Shown in pieces: positions 1 to 13,490 of a stretch of 64,000 bases of DNA. The stretch is from Apricaphanius iberus. Taxonomy: Eukaryota > Chordata > Actinopteri > Cyprinodontiformes > Aphaniidae. The position numbers and the translations under genes were made by a program. The DNA is taken from NCBI GenBank assembly GCA_028564705.1, contig JAPXFQ010000075.1:1612001-1676000 (forward strand), given 5' to 3'. Within the stretch, counting starts at the first letter, position 1. Every line of letters starts with the position of its first letter. The notes beneath the pieces were generated by a model, which saw only the letters and a list, made by a program, of their open reading frames with translations, was not told where the DNA came from and ran no database searches.

Positions 1-357
1 TTGTATATCATGAACCAGTTGTGTTCACTGTCCACCGTTTGAAGAGATATGACATTTATGATGTTTAAAATGTTAGTTTTTAAAACTTTTCTCTCTCAAA
101 CTTAACAAATCTTTATATCTACCTTTTCAAAAGTTAAAAATAAGCTAATATCTTTCATTACAACAATAACGCACACTGAGGACAGAAAAGAAGGTGTGGC
201 TCTTATTACCCTACAAGGGGAAAGAGCACAGCCTGTGGTTTAATATGTTTCTCTTTTCTGAGAAGACTTGTGAATGTCATATGGCATGTAGCCTATAATC
301 TGTCTGAAACTCTAGACAGCTTCGTATCAGTTTTCAGTAATGGATCTAGGTTGAAGG
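1..357. other. 5' flank of gene A
   Basis: AT-rich sequence with no gene seen. The last bases before the gene A start (ttcagtaatggatctaggt) resemble those before gene D (ttcagtaatgaattgaggt, near 55960-55978), suggesting a shared leader inherited through gene duplication. No TATA box was confidently placed. Confidence 0.4.
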
Positions 358-3300
358 ATGAACCCCCTACTGTGTTTTCTTTTTCTGTGCGCTGGTTTGG
401 ATTCATCCTGGAGTAAGTAATAACGGAACAATTTACAACTTTTTTTTATGTTTACATGAATTATCACAAATTCATACCTTAAAGATATCCCATTGGACTG
501 AGATCTATAAAAAACTAAAAAAGAAAAATGCTGAAAATGCTTTGAATGTTGCAAAGCATGAAGACAGAATTAATAAAAAGCAGCATAAATGTTAATATAT
601 TTATATATTGCTAATAATGGCATTATGTGTTACTGTATAAAAAATTAACAGGTATATAGCTTGAAAATTTTAAATATACCCATAACTCAATTCACTAAAC
701 ACATTAATGCGATCAGACTGATGTTTTGAATCCTTTATTTCTATTATTCATGAGGAGTTTTCCCTTAGAGCCATTTAAGATCAGGATATTGTATTTGACC
801 AAACAAAGAGATTTTTAATTCAGAAACGTGGGCTTAATGGAAAGTACGTTTAATGCCTGCTTAATAGTTGTTGTTTTCAAAAGGTATTTTTAATCTGACA
901 AATACGGCTTATCAAAACGCACAATTTTAATAACATTTACGAATGTGCGTGAACGGGTAAATGACGGAAAGCACTTTGGAGTCCTATGACATGAAAAAGC
1001 GCTATACAAATGCAGGTTATTTAATATTGTGACTTTTTACAAACTGTTAAAAAAACATTTGTAATGTAATTACATCACCTGTGTATGGCCAATAACACAG
1101 GGCCTTAGTTTATTAAATGATGACATTTACAGTAGAAGTATTTGTTTCCGATGAAAGGCAAGTTTCAACTACTCATCCTTGACAGGTGTTTTTTTCCACG
1201 TGAGTCAGAGTCCAGATGTTACTCTCCTGGAAGGAGAGAGAATGGAGATCTCCTGCTGCTGGACTAAAACTGCTGAAAGAGTCGGCCTCAAATGGCTGAA
1301 AAACCAAACACTAATCAAGCAGAGGACTTTCATAAATAAGTCTGATGGCTCTCGAAATGAGCAGAGAAATAAATGTTTCGCTCTGATAATTGAACAAATC
1401 AAACAAAGTGACTCAGGGAGATACATCTGCAAGGTTTCTGTGGAGATTCCAGTTTTAATAGAGGCTGAAGGAAATGGTACAATCATCACAGTTACAGCCA
1501 AAGATAACCCAGCTGACAGCACAGATCACCAGACCAGTAAAGGTAACAAATAAAACTCTGTTGGCTTGATATGTAGTAGTTTACCGAGATTTTTAAACAA
1601 GACATATGTCTTTATTTTGGTGACAAAGAGAAAATAGATGGAGTAGTTGAAGAGAAACAAGATGACAACAGCAATACCCACACTGTAGAAGGTAGGTGAG
1701 CAAAATATCACAGGCCTGATGTTTATAGAAATGCAGTAAAGGATTATTTAATTTGTTCTTTTCTAACACATTTTGAATGTCTTCCTAGAAACTCCATCAG
1801 TTCATTTAGAAGATAAAGACGATGCAGTCAGACGCAAAGGGAAAACAGCTGTCATAATTCATTCCGTTGCTATTGGTAAGTAATATCATATAAATAGCTG
1901 ATGTCAATATAGTTGCTGCAACTCATGGTGTAATATATTGTGACATCGTATGAATATGGCCTCTCTCTAGCCTGCCACCTTATTTGGGTCAAGGGGTTTG
2001 CGTGTTACATTCTAGGAGCTACGTTGTTGGGGTCTTCTTGCCCCTTCTTAGAGTCCCTCATAGCAAACTGGTCCTCATGAGGGGTCAGACAAAAGGCAGC
2101 CCAAAGGCCCCTGATAATAAACAAGAGCTATGGACCTAGTGTTCCCTTACCCAGACATGGGTCACCGGGGCCCATCCCTGGGGCTAAGGCTGGACAAGGG
2201 GCACATCGGCAAGCTGGGCTTTTACCCATGGGGCCTGGCTCGACCCAAAGAGACAACATGGACACGCTTTCTCATGAGCTACTCAACGATACTTTACTGC
2301 AGAAGTTGTCTCTTGGGACGTGGAATGTCAAGTCTCTGATGAGCTGATGGGGAAGGAGCCTGAGCTGGTGTGCAAGGCTGAGAGGTTCTGATTGGACATC
2401 GTCAGACTCACTTCAACACATTTTTCTGGAACCAATCTTCTTGAGAGGGGTTGGACTCTTTTTCACTCTTGAGTTGCCTCTGCAGAGAGATGCCAAGTAG
2501 GGCTGGATTTACTTTTTATCCCCCATCTTGGCACCTTTACGATCGAGTTTAAACCAGTGAACAAGAGGGTAGCCTATGGGTGGGTGGGGTGGGGTGGGGG
2601 GGGGGCTGGTCCTGACCGTTGTTTGCATTTATGTGTCAAATGGCAGATCAGGTCACCCACACTTGTTGGAGTCCTTGGAGAGGGTGCCTCCCAGGGACTT
2701 CCTTGTTCTGCTGGAGGACTTCAACGCTCACATGGGTAATAACATTGAGACCTAGAGAGATGTGGTTGGGAGGAATGATCCCACCAATCTGAATATGAGC
2801 GGTGCTTTGTTTTTGGACTTCTGTGCTCATCATGGATTGTTCATCACCACAGATCGTTCAACACCATGTTCAAGCATAAGGGTGTCTGTATGTGCTTTCA
2901 GCACCAGGATATCTTAGGCTGCAGCTCAATCAAATTTTGTTGTTTCATCTGATCTGCAGCCGCATGTTTTGGATACTTGGCTGAAGAGTGGGGTGGAGAT
3001 GTCCTGTGAAAGAGAGGGGTGGAGCCAACTCACACCTCTGATAGTCCTGATAAGACTGGAACGTCTGACAGAGTCCTGTGTCAGAAGGAGCTTCAACTCT
3101 TGCTTCCAGCAGAGCTTTGAACATGTCATGGTGGAGCGGGGGAAATCAAGTCCAAGTGGGCTGTGTTCTTTGCCTTGTTAAAGTGGCTGACCGGAACTGT
3201 GGCCGCAAGGAGATTCATGCCTGTCGCATTGGCAATCTCAGGAGAGGGTAGCAGTGTACCAACACTATTTATAGAGTTTGTGTGAATGGATGGATGGATG

Positions 3301-4995
3301 GATGGATGGTGGATGGATAAATTGGTTGGTTCTCAATCCCCAACCGAAATTTGAACCACACATTAAAAGATATTAGAAAACAATGATAATTTTTTTATTT
3401 TTTTTTTTTGGAGCAACAAGAATTTCATGTTTTACGATTATGTTGCAGATGAGGAGACAACCTGTAAATGGGAAGAGAAATCTAGAGATGACCCAAATCC
3501 ATACACTGCTAACAGTAAGGAATATCGCCGGCAAGAAAACACTGTTTTTTTATTGACTATGTTGTGCTGCCTACATTCTGCTCTACCCAAATTATATTTG
3601 AGCATTTTCTTAATATTTTCAGCTCAGTTGCAACTTTACAAATATTTGTAATATACATACAACTTTCCAATGAGTTATGAGATGTGTTTTTGTTATTTTA
3701 AGGTTCATACGGTGGAAATATGTATTTACAAGAAAATAAAATAGAATAGAATAATCCTTTATTTTTCCACAAAAGGAAAATTTAGATGTAACAGCAGGAT
3801 AGTGACAGGTAATAGAATCAGCTTCACACAAGTATCAAAACCGAAGGTGTTCAAATAGTTTTGGGGACTCACTGACAATAAGGAATCACAGTAGTCCAGC
3901 CTTGAAGTAAAACAATGCTTCACTAGTTTATATAACAGCAGAAAGTTTAGAGTCATCCAGGTTAAAATATCTTCAAGACATTTCTGTAATCTATCTATAT
4001 AAAAATAAATATATGTAATATATATATCTATGTATATATATTTGTGTAGCATCTGCATAACTGTGCAAAGGTATCCCATGTTGTCTAATTATTTTACCAG
4101 TTGCAAGCATATAAATAGTAAAAAAGAATTGGTCTAAGCAGATAACTCGGTGGTACTCCACAAGTAACCCTTGAGGGTGAAGAAGGTTTATCATTTACAT
4201 TAAAAAACTGGAATCTGTCAGACAAATATAATTTAACCAGCCTAGTGCCATTCCTTTTATCCCTATAACATGTTTAAGCATCTTTAACAAAATATTAGGA
4301 TCGACTGTGTCAAAAGCAGCACTGAGATCCAACAAGACCAGAACAGTCAGAAGTCCATTGTCTGAGGCCATTAGAATATCATTAGAAAGTTGAATGGTAA
4401 TTGAGGCAATTGAAGCTGATACAATCAGATGTGGCCCAATGTGACACACAATACAAAAGATGTAAAAGACAGCTGTGTCCTTAGACCTCTCATCGGGATT
4501 TAGGTGTTTGAAAAGTAACACTGAGCGCAGGTTATTGCAGGAGCAGGAAACAAGCTGCATAAAGAACATTTAAATGAGCTCTTAGTAAAATTCTTTGTAT
4601 CAACCAATATGGCAACAGTACTTGTAATTAGCAAAAAGTTAGAGTAAAATGGAAGCTGAAATGATGATGAAAATGTATATTTTATTTCAGACGGCTCCCA
4701 GCAGGATGTATTCACTTTTGTCCTGAGATGCCTACCCGTCCTCGCCCTCATCACAGCCTTTGTTTGGCTCTACTATCTAGGGACTAAGACCCAGAAAAAC
4801 AGAGCAGGTATTGGATAAATTGTTACATAATCTCAAAGTAGAACAGACTTTATTAGCTACAGAGTTTATTGATGTTCTGTTTAAATTTCAGCTGCTGGAG
4901 GAAATAAAGCCTCTTGGCAGCAAAAAACAGAGGAACACCATGAAGTAAAGGAAGAGATTGTGGTGGAAGAAGCAAGAGAAGAGAAAAGAGAATGA
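358..4995 (+). CDS. Gene A: TMIGD2-like Ig V-domain receptor with basic residue in the TM
   Basis: Predicted exons: 358-412 (signal peptide, starts MNPLLCFLFLCAG), 1186-1542 (V domain), 1629-1691 and 1789-1875 (hinge-like exons), 3449-3514 (short exon with T-C-K-W-E-E-K), 4691-4807 (membrane exon) and 4892-4995 (acidic tail, stop TGA). All junctions are GT/AG and phase 1, and the full chain stays open for 282 aa. The membrane segment runs F-T-F-V-L-R-C-L-P-V-L-A-L-I-T-A-F-V-W-L-Y-Y-L-G, with Arg six residues in. That suits pairing with an FcR-gamma/DAP12-type adaptor, which is inference. The tail has no Tyr and is rich in Glu/Lys. Exon 1789-1875 ends in a short hydrophobic run (T-A-V-I-I-H-S-V-A-I) and may be an optional or relic membrane exon. 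Introns hold an RTE LINE, an L2 fragment and SINEs. The family is assigned from the V-domain pattern; intron boundaries are by eye. Possible further 3' exons lie at 8387-10180. Confidence 0.68.
941..1023 (+). repeat. 3' end of a tRNA-derived SINE
   Basis: The stretch aagcactttggagtcctat...aaaaagcgctatacaaatgcagg matches the conserved 3' tail of the SINE copies at 8842-9195 and 58715-58925. Only the tail is present. It lies in gene A intron 1. Confidence 0.6.
1186..1542 (+). other. Gene A V-domain exon
   Basis: One exon of 357 nt, phase 1 at both ends, with acceptor gacag before 1186 and donor gtaaca at 1543. Motifs in order: S-Q-S-P-D-V-T-L-L-E-G-E (A/A' strands), I-S-C-C-W (first Ig Cys plus an adjacent extra Cys), V-G-L-K-W-L-K-N-Q-T-L-I (core Trp), N-K-C-F-A-L-I-I-E (second extra Cys), D-S-G-R-Y-I-C-K-V (second Ig Cys) and G-N-G-T-I-I-T-V (J-like). 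N-x-S/T sequons are N-Q-T, N-K-S and N-G-T. No recombination signal is next to it, so it is a fixed germline V exon. Confidence 0.9.
1960..3322 (+). mobile_element. RTE-type LINE fragment (endonuclease region) with (ATGG)n tail
   Basis: A decayed LINE in the intron after 1875. The endonuclease region can still be read in pieces, including D-F-N-A-H-M-G near 2718, followed by degenerate text up to about 3250. It ends in a tandem ATGG tail (about 3286-3318), the kind of tail RTE-clade LINEs leave. The reverse transcriptase region is missing and the reading frame is broken many times. The family name (RTE/Rex3/Expander-like) comes from general familiarity with fish repeats, not a search. Confidence 0.6.
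3733..4570 (-). mobile_element. L2-type LINE reverse transcriptase fragment
   Basis: On the minus strand the pieces V-L-L-D-L-S-A-A-F-D-T-V-D (near 4300) and H-S-Y-A-D-A-T-Q (near 4040; YADD decayed to YADA) are the palm motifs of an L2/CR1-group reverse transcriptase. The frame shifts between pieces. At 3733-3780 is a 3'-end-like (AATAG)n/CCTTTATTTTTCC segment also found, inverted, near 38760-38805. It is inserted antisense in the intron before the gene A membrane exon and is not functional. Confidence 0.6.
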
Positions 4996-5084
4996 ACCAT
5001 GGGAACATCATATTCATCCAATAGAGAAAGTGGACTAAACAGCCTTACCATATATGTTATTATAAGTGAATTTATTCATGCATT

Positions 5085-5310
5085 CAGTCATCCTACCTAC
5101 GGGGGTTAAGGGGGTGGAGACTCTTCATTAGTCAATGGGTGTGAGGCGGGGTATACCCTGAAGAGGTTAACAGTCCATCAAGGGGCATTCAAACACACCT
5201 AAGCGTAAGTTAAAGTAACCAGTTAACCAAGCATGCACAGTTTGGTAGACAGGAAAAAAAAATCTGTTTAGGGAAATATTACCTCTGCATCTGGAGAACA
5301 TGCAGAAGAC
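5085..5310 (+). repeat. Dispersed fish repeat (ggcggggtataccctg... type)
   Basis: Contains gtgaggcggggtataccctg...aacagtccatca and gcatgcacagtttg. The same family shows at 35290-35470 (ggactgtggaaggaagctgg..., atgcaagctccatgcagaaag) and 61350-61450 (ggtacaccctggtcaggtcgctagtccatcc). It is noncoding. Superfamily not identified. Confidence 0.45.
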
Positions 5311-7589
5311 CTACAAAATGACACAATTTAATTCTTCTGTTGTATCTCTGGCTGCATGTTTAGGTTCTTTTTCCTCTTGAGAGGTGAACCCGGTCACCCC
5401 CATCTCAAGTCAGGTTTTCAACAAGAATTACCCAGTATTTACCTCCACCTGTCTTCTCATCATGTTTTGGTCAGGGCAAAGTGCAATGTTTCTTTTCAAA
5501 AACATATAGGATTTTGTATAGAAGCCAAAAATGTTAATCTCAGTCTTCTCTGATCATAGGCCTTCTTTCACGTTTTGATACAGATGCATGTTTCATTGCA
5601 AACTTTGAATGGGACTCCTGATGGCTTTTTGTTGCTCTTATTACATTAAAGGGAATTTATTTAATTTTATTTTTTTACCTAGACCTTTTTTTTTTTTTAA
5701 GCAATTTTATGTTTTTTCACTCACCCTGTGAGGTTTAGAGCCAGTTTGAGCTGTTCAGTAATGTTTATATATCCAGTCTTGATCAGCGTACATCCGTAGA
5801 ACGGGAGTGCTCGAGGCAGTACAAATGCCACTTGTAATGAGGTTTAATCAGCCCAGAACGCCTTAGTTTTACCATGTTTATATTCTCATTAGATTTAGGA
5901 ATGCCTCGGAAGTGCATCTTGATTGTCTACCGGGCCGATTTGGGGGCTTAACCACAAAACAATATAAAAAGATTATTTGTGAGTGAAAAAAATTATAAAA
6001 ATGGCTAACAATAAGGTCCATGTTTTAAAAAAAGGGTTTACCTTGAAAAAAAGAAGCTACAAATAAGGTCCATGTTGAAAAAGAAAAAAGGATTTCCCTT
6101 TAATGCCAGATTTATGGAGTTGATAACGATCAACATATTCTCCCACCTGAGATGTGGATCTCTGCAGCTCCTCCACAGTTACCGTATTGGCCTTATAAGC
6201 CTATAGGTTGGTGGTTGTACAAAATGGCTTACATTTTTGGAAGATGAATTCAAGAAGGTTTTTTATGAGGTTTTCAGAATTTGGGAGATTATTTCACAAT
6301 CTAACCCTTCTTTCAATGTCTTCACTGGTTTATGACTGACTTGTCTGTCTCATGTATTCTTTGATCTTCTTGTTGTTTGCACTTTATGAATAGTGTATAT
6401 AATGTTTGTGTCTGTCCATTCTTTCATAGAGTACATGATCTTATTCTTTGTAAAAAAAATTATTAAAAGGATGAATACAGTCTTCCTAGGTGATGATGCT
6501 GCTTGTTTGCTGAAGTTCTGTAATAAATCTTTAAGGCCTTCACAGAACATTTTCATTCATTAACATTTTAGTAAACCACATCATTTTCCTTCCACTTTCA
6601 CTCATGCACTCCTTTGATTTTGTTTGTGTTTGCAACATGGCAAAATATGAAAAATTATAAAGACTATGAATCAATTCACAAGGCCATGTAGAGATTAGTC
6701 GTTAATCATATATGGTGAACACAGAGACAAACTATCATCAAATATTTTCAGTTAAAAACATTGTTGTGCAAACTGATTGATACAATAATGAAGTGCTCAA
6801 ACATTTCTTCAGACCCGTTATAAAGAAAGGAAAATAATCTCAAGGAAACTATGAATGTTCCTGGGTCATCCACTCTGAGTGGTTAATCACGCACAGGTTT
6901 ACCACCACCTTCACCCTCATGAAGCTACAACTATAAAAACTTTAAAGTGCATGTTTCATATTACATTTATTTGAAAACCTACTGCACCTTTTTATGTAGA
7001 ATCACATTAGATTTAATCTTATATTGCATTGGCTAGATTAAAAACTGATTATATCTGTCAGTCTAGATATGAAAGCTGTCAGTTGAGTTCTTGCTTACTC
7101 TACTGGCTATGGCTAGGTAACTGGGATCCCCTGCTTTGTCAGTGATGAATTCCTGTTTCGCTGATGAAGCACATGCAGCTCTTAAGGTGTTTTGAATTTT
7201 CTGGGCTTATCCAAGATGGAAACAGTGTTTACATTTTCCAGTTTCTCTTAAAAGCTAGAACTATTTCCTTTGTTTTGTTCAAATTAAAAATGAGAAGATT
7301 GGTCCACCTGTACTCAGTCCGTTTTCAATACATTCTGCGACGACGTGCAGAAAGAAATGGTAAGAGTACATTACCCTGTGGCGCTCCTCTGGTGCTGACC
7401 ACATAGTCAAGACACACGGCACAAACTATCTTAGTCTGATTGAAATAAATAAAAAAATGGATCCCTTTACACTTTCACTGAGTCAAGAGTTTTACCCAGT
7501 ACTTCAACCCAAACATTTATTTTCAACATTAATAAATTTACAGATTGTCAAAAACATTTGATCATGTTTTCAGCTAATGATTATTCACC
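5311..7589. other. No gene seen; AT-rich spacer
   Basis: Short ORFs of up to about 80 codons occur on both strands, but none shows a recognisable motif or codon pattern. If gene A uses the distal exons at 8387-10180, this is intron. Confidence 0.4.
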
Positions 7590-7599
7590 AGCCAGTTTG

Positions 7600-7860
7600 T
7601 AGCCTGGGTTCTATCTCTGTTGTGATCATCTATGAATTGGGTGGCCATGGCTCAATAGGTACAATAATTATCTTGCAAATGGAGGGTCAGAAGTTAAATT
7701 CCAAATTCTTTCTTTTACATGCCAATGTGCCCCTGGGCAAGGCACTTAACCCCAAGTTGCCTATCAAGCTCTGTATTTTTTTGTATCTATGTGTACACAT
7801 TTGTGAGCAAGAATGGGCGAATGTGGCCAAGTTGTCAGTATCACTAGAAAAGTGTGACAC
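7600..7860 (+). mobile_element. Diverged tRNA-derived SINE
   Basis: A decayed tRNA-like head (ggtggccatggctcaataggtac) is followed by the body signature ccctgggcaaggcacttaaccccaagttgcc and ends at gtcagtatcactagaaaagtg. It is the same family as the better copy at 8842-9195. Confidence 0.65.
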
Positions 7861-8386
7861 AGTTAACTATTGGGTTTTTGATTCATGTAATAATTTCATC
7901 TTAAGTTGAAAAAAACAACAACACAACAACAGTGTTTTCTTTTTTGTTCGTGTGGTGTTCACGGAAAATATAACCAGATCATAGACAGCCGCAACAAGCA
8001 CTGGTACCAAGTGAAGATGTCACAGCTAAACCACAGCCTGGGTTAATGGTAGCAAATGCTGTAATCATAACAAGTGCTTCAAGCTGCTATTGTGGCTCTA
8101 AAAATGTATTGAAGGGAAACTGGGCAGAAAGTTACAATCTTCAGTCACCAGATGGCAGCAGTAGGTGTTTTTAAACTGACATCTGACAACACTTGTGATG
8201 TGAAGGCCAAAATGTTGTTTAAAATAAATAAATAATCCAAATCTAAATATTCTGCAGTTTATCTTATATTTAAGTAGTTAGTTTCATAGTTAAGATTTAT
8301 TGAAGCAGGGTAGTATCTTACTTGTTGCAGAGGACATCCTGAATGTCAGAAATCTTTTTAATGTAGACATGAGTGTCTACTTTCAG

Positions 8387-10180
<1,794 letters not shown>

Positions 10181-10439
10181 CGTAGTGTGGTCCTTGTTAG
10201 CGAACTGTTGAATTCTGAATCTGCAGCGTGGTCCTTGCTAGTGAACTGACATTCACTGTCCAACAGTAGCTTTTTATCCAAAATGATAAATTGGCCTTTT
10301 TCAAAAGATCATGTAATATTTGTGGCATTTTATGGGAAAATTATTTCAAGATTAGTTCTATTTAGTGATTATTAATTATTAGTAAAGGCATCTGGGAAAT
10401 ATGGCATAATACTTGGGACTGATATGGGAGCAGTATTGC

Positions 10440-10580
10440 CACAGTTACTTTGAAAAAGTAATATGATTTCTGACTACTGATTACTCCTTCCAAAAGTAAC
10501 TTAGTTACTTTACTGATTACTTTATTTTAAAAGTAACTAAATTAGATTAAAGTTTCTTTATTAGTTACTTTCAGCAGCTG
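10440..10580. repeat. GTTACTTT-rich dispersed repeat
   Basis: Repeated aaaagtaactnagttacttt blocks in both orientations (tagttactttactgattactttattttaaaagtaactaaattag). This resembles the end of a non-autonomous DNA transposon. No target duplication was found. Confidence 0.35.
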
Positions 10581-12365
10581 CCAGTACCACTCTCCACTAC
10601 CAGGGCCGTTGCTAGGCTTTTGGAGGCCCTAAGCTTGGCCAGGGAGCCCACCCCAAACAGAAACGCACCCAAAATGTCTTTAAACTTTTGCCCACCCCTC
10701 TGTTTTAAGTGCACATTAGAACAACACACAACAACACCACTATTGAGCAGGGGGAGAGAGGCTGGGGGTTTTTCCACACCCCTGTTCGTTGGACCATCAG
10801 GGGTTGGAGCCCAGGTGGATTATCAGGCCGTCTGGTCGGGGACCTGGGCTGGTGAGCTACTCTTGCCGGGGTGGGGGCCTTGGCGGTCTGCTTGTCCCCG
10901 TCTTGGTGGGCAAGGGGTCCGTCTCCCGGGTGCAGGGGCAGGGTGCTCTATCGGGGCGTCTGTCCCTGGGCCTGAGAGTATAAAGTATGTATGGGGTGTA
11001 TGAATGAGTGTACAGCGTCCTTTTTTCGTGTGTCCTGTATATGTAAGAATGTGTGCGCATGAGAGGGAGGGTACGTATGAGTGTCTCTGTCTGTCTATGT
11101 CTACTTGTCAGGTTGGGTGTTTGGCTGCCCTCTGGCCTGGTGCATCTTCTTCCCCTCCGTCACTCCCCGTCGGTGATGGATGCTCCTGCCCGCTGGTCGA
11201 TGATGGCTCTCGATGCCTGGGGCCGGGGGTCGGTCCTGGTGCATGCCTGGCTGGTCCTGGGTGGGCCGGCGTGTCGAGCTGCCGCTGTTTCGGGCCGACA
11301 TCCTCCTTGGATTGACTGGGGCACCTCTTATGGGGGTGCCGGGGTTGTAAAGTAGGTTGGTGCCGTCCGGTGGATCGGTGGGGACCGTGCCCAGCGCCCA
11401 GGCTCCTGCCAGTTCCATGAGTTCTACTACCTGGTCGGTTCATCTGGGGGGGCTGTCCAGCATTGGCTGGGCCTGGCGGCGGCGGCGGGGGACCCCTCTC
11501 GGCGGGGGACCCCTCTCGGCGGGGGACCTTTCTCGGCGGGGGACCTCTCTCGGCGGGGGACCCCTCTCGGCGGGTCCTTGGTCGGGGCCCTGCTGGGGGG
11601 CGGGGTGCCCCTGATCCCCGTGGCCTCCGGGTCCTGTTCCGGGCCTGCCCTGGCGTAGCTGGTTTCCGGCGGAGCCCGTAGGCTCGTCCCTGCGATCTCT
11701 CAGGCCCCAGCGTTGCGGCTGCTCGGTGTTCCCCTGGGGCTTCCATCTGTTCCTCTCTTGGTGGGTGATCGGCCCTGTGCTGGTCCGCCTGCGGCTCCTG
11801 CGCTCTGTGGGACTCTGGATGGATGCATCTCCTGCCTCCTTCATGTCTGTGTCGATTCCTGTAGGACGGATTGACGGTTCCTTACACCAGCTATCACTTG
11901 CCTGGGGAAACCTTATTCAGACCTGCATGCTCGCACACACACATAGATGTGGGGACATTGGTGTGGACGGACATATCTTGAGCTGAGGTTATCGTCATTA
12001 GTTAGTTGTTACCAGGAGCTTATCAGAAACATTAGTATTGTGTTCATTAATCCATGCTTGTGTGTAGTGAATTTGTAATTCTTAGTTTTTATTACTGGAT
12101 CTGAACTATTGGTGTGGTTCTGTTCAGTTTGTTGTTTTTGTTTGTTTTGTTTTACCGCTTCTCTGCCATCCGGCAGAGGCGGAGGACTGGGATGTTTTCT
12201 TGTGTTCTTTGTTTGCCTCCCTGTCTTGTGTCGTCAGTTCGCGCCTCTGCTGGTCCGGTTTCTTTTCTTCACCTTCTTCCTTTCTTCCTTCTTGTCTCGG
12301 TTTCGTGTCCATGACTTCAGGAAATTGAACCCTCAGTAATCACTAATAAAGATTTTTTCATACAT
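10581..12365 (+). repeat. GC-rich interspersed repeat element
   Basis: An abrupt island of about 60-70% G+C inside AT-rich DNA. It begins near ccagggccgttgctaggcttttgg, passes through a minisatellite at 11484-11573, and ends with a T-rich stretch and AATAAAGA near 12345. Overlapping ORFs of up to 212 codons on both strands are low-complexity (Pro/Arg/Gly) and appear forced by base composition. No transposase or reverse transcriptase motif was seen. The sharp boundaries and polyadenylation-like end suggest a repeat copied as a unit; its class is unknown to me. Confidence 0.45.
11484..11573 (+). repeat. 17-bp GC-rich minisatellite, about 5 copies
   Basis: Five near-identical units of cggcgggggacccctct in tandem. 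Since 17 is not a multiple of three, all frames cycle through the repeat without stops, which explains the overlapping ORFs here. Confidence 0.9.
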
Positions 12366-12718
12366 ATACATCAAGTGGAGTATTACAGCGAAGCTGTAAT
12401 TCTCTGCTTGGGAAAGTAAATCTGTTGGACTTGTACTTGGTACTCAGACACCAATTCTGAGTGGCAAACTGCTAGACAGGACACGTTAAAAAAAATAATA
12501 AAAAAATAAATAAATAAATGAATAAACTTTTGCTACTTATTTTAAAATTGGAATTAAATAAACATATGGAATACAGGATAACACCAATACAGTAAAACAA
12601 CACCACTACATTCATCTCTTCATTTCCTGCAGGTGGAACTTCCAAGATGGGAGTGTGTACAGTACCTTCTGAGACAATTGCTGTGTGTTGTGTTCTTGTA
12701 ACGCCTTTTGAGCGTTCA

Positions 12719-12854
12719 ACATAGCTTTGTGATGAAGTGGAGTTTTTCAGGAAGATGGGGTTGATTAGTGTTTGAAGACAGTTCCTCATCTTCAGAATCT
12801 TCCTCCTGGACAAGCCTCCTGGTTTCCTCCTTGTAAATATTTAAGCATTGATCC
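12719..12854 (-). other. Candidate terminal exon of unknown gene
   Basis: On the minus strand, a pyrimidine-rich tract and acceptor (aaaaacattcacag) are followed by an open frame: D-Q-C-L-N-I-Y-K-E-E-T-R-R-L-V-Q-E-E-D-S-E-D-E-E-L-S, about 45 codons, ending in TGA. The acidic, Tyr-containing text resembles a cytoplasmic tail, but no matching upstream exon was found. A second open frame continues to about 12520, so a frameshift is possible. Could be chance. Confidence 0.25.
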
Positions 12855-13490
12855 TGTGAATGTTTTTGAAATGTAAAAAAATAATTGATTAGCAAAAGCT
12901 AAATAAAAGTAACCTCACATTAGGCTTTGCTGCTGAAATATTTTTACAGTGGGATAAAAAGTGACAAAAAAATATGAAGCATTATCAGTCTTTATCTGTA
13001 AAGCACTTCATTTCATGGCACTTTGAAAATGTATATTAAACTATGTTATATTAATAAAATGGAACATGGACAAAACCTATACTCCATTTATACATGAAAC
13101 AAAGCAATGGTGGTTTTTCGTACATGATGAAAAGGTAAGATATTGGAATTAGTGTGACCATAGTTTGGATAATAAGAAAAGAGGACACTTGGCTCTGTCT
13201 CGAGACACATAAATGATTCTTAGTTTTGTCAAAGATGCCTTTAATACATGTTAAAGCTTCCTCTGTATCATTAGATTAGACACTATTATTCAGCTATAGA
13301 ACAAAATATTATATTTTTATAAACTTCTCCAGGGGTAATTCAACATGCTTTTTGTGCCTAAAATAATCTTTTCAACAAGTCAATAATAGAAAAAAAAAGA
13401 AAATACAAAAACTTGAATGAAATAGTTTTATAAATTATGCTATTTATGTATTAAAAAAACTATTTAATGACTTATCAACATGATTGTTTC
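12855..13490. other. No gene seen; AT-rich spacer
   Basis: Low-complexity AT-rich DNA. The last five bases (gtttc, 13486-13490) are the left target-site duplication of the Gypsy element that starts at 13491. Confidence 0.5.

Noticed and set aside
1205..1522. 105-codon ORF antisense to the gene A V exon
   Set aside because: Shadow of the V exon; the sense strand has Ig motifs and splice sites. The same holds for 25595-25885 antisense to gene B.
11108..11746. 212-codon minus-strand ORF, Pro/Arg/Gly-rich, in the GC-rich island
   Set aside because: It overlaps other long ORFs on both strands, has low complexity and is carried by a 17-bp repeat; base composition explains it.
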